From: Pohlia nutans
Taxonomy: Eukaryota; Streptophyta; Bryopsida; Bryales; Mniaceae
Reading direction: 5' to 3'
DNA: 64,000 nucleotides
Assembly (NCBI GenBank): GCA_022496805.1
Contig: CM040094.1
Coordinates: 5,603,501-5,667,500, forward strand
Positions 60,280-64,000 of this stretch are shown here, in pieces. A program made the position numbers and the translations under genes. The notes under the pieces are model-generated. The model had not been told where the DNA came from. It saw only the letters and a program-made list of their open reading frames with translations, and did not search any database. Numbering within the stretch: position 1 is the stretch's first letter; every line of letters starts with the position of its first letter.

Positions 60280-61968
60280 CAAGACTTGAGCGACAGACAG
60301 TGAATGCGAAGTGGCGCCGTTTAACTCACCTACCAAGTGAAAAGCAACAACTTCTTGTAATGCAACCAAACCTAAATACAAATTATTGCATATTGCATGA
60401 GTTTGATGTTGTAAGCTTCTAAAGCCTAAATTGAACACTGCATCTCATTGCTCAAAACTCCGGTCTCTTTGGAGTCTCTTCCTTCTACTTACCCCGGCTA
60501 CTATTTCCAGAAGATGGGTCACCGGAATCCATGAGCTTGCAATGACATGACTTCTGCTGTTGCTGTAATAATTCCACAGCTGGTAAAGGACCTTGAATGC
60601 AACCTGGTGCAAACAAAAACAATTGAAACCATATTAAATTTCAGTATGCTAAGAACATTAACCCACTGGCATTGAAGAGTTGTAAGGTAGGTATACCCAT
60701 AACCCACTCCAAGAATTGTAGAACAGATTTGTCAATACATAAATGGCTACACACTCGCATGTTAAATCTCATAACTTGTGCCTTCTTCTTTGAACTACTA
60801 GTTCACTCCATGCAAGTGTTGTAGGAATTATAGATTTCTTTCTATATTAGTTCAAAAAGTGCCAATTCTTAGTTGTAGGTTGTGTCCCATAACTGGCTTG
60901 AGACTCTTGTCCTTCGCCGATTATGTAGTCCATAATCGACCTATGAGTAAAAGCGTCCCTATCTACTATAATATAACATTTCAAACCAAAAATGATTGAT
61001 GTAATAGATAGGGACGCTTTTAGTCGTGGGGTTGATTATGTGTATACTTAACTTAAACCGCAAAAATTTGGAACCTAAATCCCTAACAAGCAATCTGTAG
61101 AATTGGTTTTTCACTATGAACTATAACAATTTTCATTCTCAAAATGTATAGTCTAAAGTATCTTACTATTATTCATTGTAAGATTGAAATAGAGGTCTCA
61201 AACATTTCACTATACTAAAATGAGCAATGTTGTATTTTTGAAATAAAATATAAGAGCATAATCATGTAAAAAAGCCACCCCCAAAGAGAATTAACAAAGC
61301 GTATTGTATGTAGAAGTTATAGTGGTTGGAACAACTTACCTGTCATTAATAAATACTTCAAATATTTCAACTCTGAACAAATGCTTGTAAAAGTTGGGCG
61401 CTCCTTAGGCTCTTGGTTCCAGCATTTCTCAATCAAAGCTTTCAAACGGAGGGGACAATTATTAGGTAAATCTGGACGACCTCCTTTCAATACCTCTTTC
61501 TTAACTATAAGAGCATTGCTTATGGTTGAAAAGGGTACCTGTCCAGTTAAAATCTCGTAACAAACCATAGCAAAACTATAAACATCGCATTTGAATGAAA
61601 ACTTTGGTTCTTTTCTACTTGAAGTGCTAGCTAAACTACTAAGATGATCTAGATTTATGATTTCAGGAGCCATCCACCTGTTAGTACCAGTATTATAGGT
61701 CTGGTTGGAAAATCCAATGCTACTTTCTCTCATCTTTGAGATACCAAAATCAGCCACTTTGGCATGTACATATCCAAATTTTGATTCACTCCCTTTCACG
61801 CTTTTTACAAGAATATTCATTGACTTCAAATCCCTATGCTCGATTTTTTTGTTGTGAAGGTAATTTACACCTTCACCTACTTGAAGCATAATGTCAACTG
61901 CTTCCAAGATGTTGAATGGAGCACAATTATTATTTGCATCCAATCTTCTTTGCATCAAATCATGCAAG
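60280..61968 (-). pseudogene. Protein kinase gene cut by a retrotransposon
   Basis: Visible exons: 61968-61340 (kinase C-lobe), 60603-60493 and 60371-60280, joined by good GT/AG sites with consistent phases (629, 111 and 92 bp). The first begins abruptly inside the kinase domain at LHDLMQRRL and has IEHRDLKSMNILV, VADFGISK, RWMAPE, DVYSFAMVCYEILTG and CWNQEPKERPTF, so all catalytic C-lobe motifs are intact. The N-lobe (glycine loop, lysine) is missing because an LTR begins at 61969, and the LTR supplies an in-frame stop. The later exons encode a Gln/Ser-rich linker (VELLQQQQKSC, GDPSSGNSSR) and LVALQEVVAFHLVGELNG, suggesting a C-terminal extension I cannot identify; more exons probably follow. 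The N-lobe is expected beyond the right edge of the window. I cannot tell if the truncated transcript is made. Confidence 0.8.
60931..61040. mobile_element. Short palindromic MITE in kinase intron (110 bp)
   Basis: Arms CATAATCGACC...TAAAAGCGTCCCTATCTA and its near-perfect complement face each other over about 35 bases. The borders are not certain. No coding capacity. Confidence 0.6.
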
Positions 61969-61986
61969 TGTCACGGACATACATTA

Positions 61987-62061
61987 GAAACTTCTAGAAG
62001 ATTCCTTGAAGATTCTATAGAATATTCTTTAAAGATTCTTTTAGAAGGTTCTGGAAGATTC
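61987..62061 (+). promoter_or_regulatory. Heat-shock elements in LTR U3
   Basis: Two perfect four-unit heat-shock elements: GAAacTTCtaGAAgaTTC at 61987-62004 and GAAggTTCtgGAAgaTTC at 62044-62061. More single GAA/TTC units lie between and after them. Three alternating units are enough for heat-shock-factor trimers. They lie about 130-200 bp upstream of the TATA box, so the element is probably heat-inducible, as known for the unrelated Arabidopsis copia element ONSEN. Confidence 0.7.
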
Positions 62062-62187
62062 TTAGAATATTCTTAGTATATTCTAATAGATTCTAAGAAG
62101 CTGCTCGAGAAGCTTCCTGGTTAGTGGAAGTTGTTTGAAAAGCGTCCTAGTTCACAGAAGTAGCTCGAGAAGCTTCCTATCCAGTAG

Positions 62188-62230
62188 TATATATAGGAGT
62201 CGAGGCTGAAGGGTTCTTCAGTCTCGACAA
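62188..62230 (+). promoter_or_regulatory. LTR TATA box and predicted RNA start
   Basis: TATATATA at 62188-62195. Thirty-one bases from its first base, CAGTCTCGACAA (62219-62230) begins; this is the normal plant TATA-to-start distance, and this 12-mer is exactly complementary to the primer-binding site at 62362. Confidence 0.65.
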
Positions 62231-62361
62231 CGCATTTCTTAGAGCTCTAGCTCACCTCTCTTGGTGTTGTTTGTGTACTCATCTGATCAATCTAGTTCTT
62301 GCATGTTCTCTCTGAACTTCTTGTTTAGATTTATTGTGTGTATTTCCGTGTCCGTAACAGT

Positions 62362-62373
62362 TTGTCGAGACTG
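62362..62373 (+). other. Self-complementary primer-binding site
   Basis: TTGTCGAGACTG lies three bases after the LTR end. It is not complementary to a usual tRNA 3' end (no TGG start) but is the exact complement of LTR bases 62219-62230. This is the arrangement of self-priming retrotransposons such as Tf1, where the first bases of the RNA fold back to prime reverse transcription. Confidence 0.65.
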
Positions 62374-62379
62374 ATTTCA

Positions 62380-62760
62380 TCTTAATATCAGAGCTGGATC
62401 CTTCTTGCTTGAGAGCGGATCACCCCTCTTCTTGAAGGTATTCTAGCGCTTTAGAGGTTGCGGATTACTTTCCTCTAAACTGATATTTTCTCAATTTCAA
62501 TATCAGGGCTTAGTTTTTCAAAGGCAGAGAGTGGACTACTCCTTCCTTTAAAGATACTTAAGCGTTCTAAGGGTTGCAGATTAGTCCCCCTTGGATTGGT
62601 ATTAATTCCTTCTTTTTAGCAAAGCTAATAGAAAGGACTATTAACATCGATTTCAGAATCTTGCCTTCTTGATAGAGCGTGGATTACCCCTCTTCTTGAA
62701 AGCGTTCTTAGAGGTTGCGGTTTACCCTCCTCTAAAGCTGAGATTTTTTAGTGTTTTATT
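62380..62760 (+). repeat. Degenerate repeats in retrotransposon leader
   Basis: Three imperfect units beginning near 62411, 62525 and 62675, with AGAGCGGATCACCCCTCTTC-like starts and TTCTTAGAGGTTGCGG-like ends, in the untranslated leader before gag. The first TATCAGAGC (62386) is part of these repeats. Confidence 0.5.
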
Positions 62761-62865
62761 TTCTCTTTTCTCCAAATTAGTTTTAGTAATAGATAGTGTT
62801 ACCATCTTCTTCAAAGATTTAATAACTTTTTCTTTTCTAAATTTCAATCGATTTATCTCCTTAAT

Positions 62866-63915
62866 ATGGAAATAAATCAGGCCATGGATAGTGCATCGCC
62901 ACAAATAGAGAATAGAGTGGCAACTCTTGCAGATCTTCAAGCTCTTATGAATAGTGTGCGGGAGGAGATCGCATTTCTTCGCAATCCAAGTAAAGAGCCT
63001 TAAATTGATCCAATGACTGAAGAAGCTAGACGAGAAATTCACGGCCTACAACAAGAGCTTGTTCGATTAAGAGAAGCAAGACATGTATCACCCACGACCC
63101 TAATAGACAATTCAAGGCCTAGTACAAAAGAACCAAAAGCAAGTATGCCAGACAAGTTTGATGGAACAAGAACCAATTTCCGAGGTTTTGTGCAACAAGT
63201 ACGGCTTTATCTACGCCTATATCCTTCTCGTTATCCAGATGGATTTACTCAAGTTGCTTTCATAGGTACTCTTTTATCAGGAAATGCTCGCTCTTGGTTT
63301 GCTCCGCTATTGGAGAAGGATTCTCCAATACTCTATAACCTAGAGGCTTTCATGGAAAGATTTACTGCTGCATTTGGAGATAGCGATCGAGAAGGAGTAG
63401 CTGAAAGAAAGATACAAAATTTGCGACAAGGATCACGTTCTGCTGCAATCTATGCTGCAGAATTCCAACAACTTACATGTGATCTTGATTGGAACGATAA
63501 GGCGTTTATGACACGATTTCGATATGGACTGAGAGATGATGTCAAAAACTTGTTGATCACTATGCCTAAAGTGGATACTTTAGAAGAACTTATATCTCAG
63601 GCAATTATTTGTGACAATCGCCTTTTTGAATTACGACAAGAAAGACGATCAGGTTGGAGAAATGAGGGAGCATTTGCTGCATTTTCAAAAGGTCCAGAAA
63701 ATCACTCCACAGGTCCTGAACCTATGCAAATTGATGCGGTACGTTTCAAGCCCCTCACAGCTGAAGAAAAGAAGCGACGGTTTGAACAAAACTTGTGCTT
63801 ATATTGTGGAGAGGCGGGCCATAAAGCTACAAATTGTTCGAAGAAACAGAAAACTCAAACAATAAGACTGAGGAGTACAAGCATACAGGAAAACGAGGAC
63901 GCCCAGCCACAATAG
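62866..63915 (+). pseudogene. Gag of Ty3/gypsy element, one in-frame stop
   Basis: The frame starts at ATG 62866 (MEINQAMDSASPQIENRVAT) and runs in one frame to 63915, interrupted by a single TAA at 63001-63003; a later ATG at 63013 could start a 300-residue product. The capsid region has MPDKFDGTRTNFRGFVQQVR, then LLSGNARSWF and FGDSDREGVAERKI, typical of the retrotransposon gag domain of the sushi/Tf1 type. It ends with one CCHC zinc knuckle, CLYCGEAGHKATNC, for RNA binding. Gag would form the particle that packages the element's RNA. From about 63838 to the window end the -1 frame is open (GKRGRPATIGTVRLDISTSK), the expected start of pol, suggesting a -1 frameshift or overlap. Confidence 0.8.
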
Positions 63916-64000
63916 GGACTGTGCGGCTGGACATCTCAACATCCAAAAATAATCCAGGTCCCTTCCTCTCAGCTCAACCTTCAGATTGTTTTATGGTACC

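Larger units (their letters stand above)
61969..62359 (+). repeat. 5' LTR (391 bp)
   Basis: Starts TGTCACGGACA and ends TGTCCGTAACA, inverted ends matching at 10 of 11 bases with the canonical TG...CA. U3 holds a dense series of alternating GAA and TTC units, then a TATA box at 62188-62195. The R region should begin near 62219. The second LTR is outside the window, so the borders rest on the terminal inversion, the primer site three bases further on, and the sudden end of kinase homology at 61968. Confidence 0.85.
61969..64000 (+). mobile_element. Ty3/gypsy retrotransposon, 5' part
   Basis: A 5' LTR (61969-62359), primer-binding site, repeat-rich leader and gag region are visible; pol and the 3' LTR lie beyond the window. 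It interrupts a kinase exon. The 5 bp before the LTR are GCAAG, the expected target duplication on the far side. Gag type and self-priming structure resemble the Tf1/sushi branch of chromovirus-like elements. Confidence 0.85.

Noticed and set aside
62386..62394. TATCAGAGC as an initiator-tRNA primer-binding site of the Ty3/gypsy element
   Set aside because: It is 26 bases past the LTR end, lacks the preceding TGG, and similar TATCAG phrases recur in the leader repeats. The self-complementary 12-mer three bases after the LTR is a better primer site.
1..64000. CRISPR arrays, operons, bacterial ribosome-binding sites, tRNA or rRNA genes
   Set aside because: The window is eukaryotic nuclear DNA; the tandem repeats lack regular spacer structure, and I saw no tRNA or rRNA signature by eye.

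Overview
This window looks like nuclear DNA of a land plant. The protein-coding genes have short introns with GT/AG borders, and they include an alpha-expansin, a malectin-domain kinesin-14, an A20/AN1 zinc-finger relic and plant-type protein kinases. A short run of the plant telomere unit TTTAGGG lies near 40.74 kb. The kinase types, and two uncharacterised proteins I cannot match to well-known flowering-plant families, suggest a non-seed plant (bryophyte or lycophyte). That assignment is inference.

Layout. 0-3.3 kb: AT-rich DNA with two short inverted-repeat elements flanked by TTAA. 3.3-4.6 kb: a frameshifted kinase (minus strand). 5.1-6.5 kb: a duplicated segment, one copy of which holds a 313-bp transposon. 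9.4 kb: a small secreted cysteine-containing peptide gene. 10-16 kb: repeats, foldback elements and a kinase relic. 16.5-18.2 kb: a complete Tc1-type DNA transposon with an intact DD34E transposase. 18.3-24.8 kb: a 17-exon kinesin-14 gene (minus). 25-32 kb: repeat-rich spacer and the leader of the next gene. 32.1-34.5 kb: an 8-exon gamma-glutamylcyclotransferase gene (plus). 36-37.4 kb: a gene of unknown function with a Thr-rich tail and a copia-type LTR beside it. 39.0-40.7 kb: a two-exon membrane protein gene. 41.5 kb: a broken A20/AN1 gene. 42.8-50 kb: a dense cluster of miniature elements. 54.0-55.6 kb: an alpha-expansin gene with repeat-filled introns. 57.9-58.5 kb: another TTAA-flanked element. 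60.3-62.0 kb: a protein kinase gene cut by a Ty3/gypsy retrotransposon that runs off the right edge.

The intact host genes act in separate processes: glutathione turnover, wall loosening, and microtubule-based movement with carbohydrate binding. I see no operon-like or pathway grouping. The most interesting content is mobile DNA. (1) At least eight short elements have CCC-starting inverted repeats bordered by TTAA, the target signature of piggyBac. (2) A Ty3/gypsy element has a primer-binding site complementary to its own predicted RNA 5' end (self-priming, Tf1/sushi style), and its LTR carries two perfect four-unit heat-shock elements. (3) A Tc1 DD34E transposon, unusual for a plant, sits about 97 bp past the kinesin stop codon. 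All splice sites, exon phases and repeat borders below were read by eye; no alignment or database search was run.
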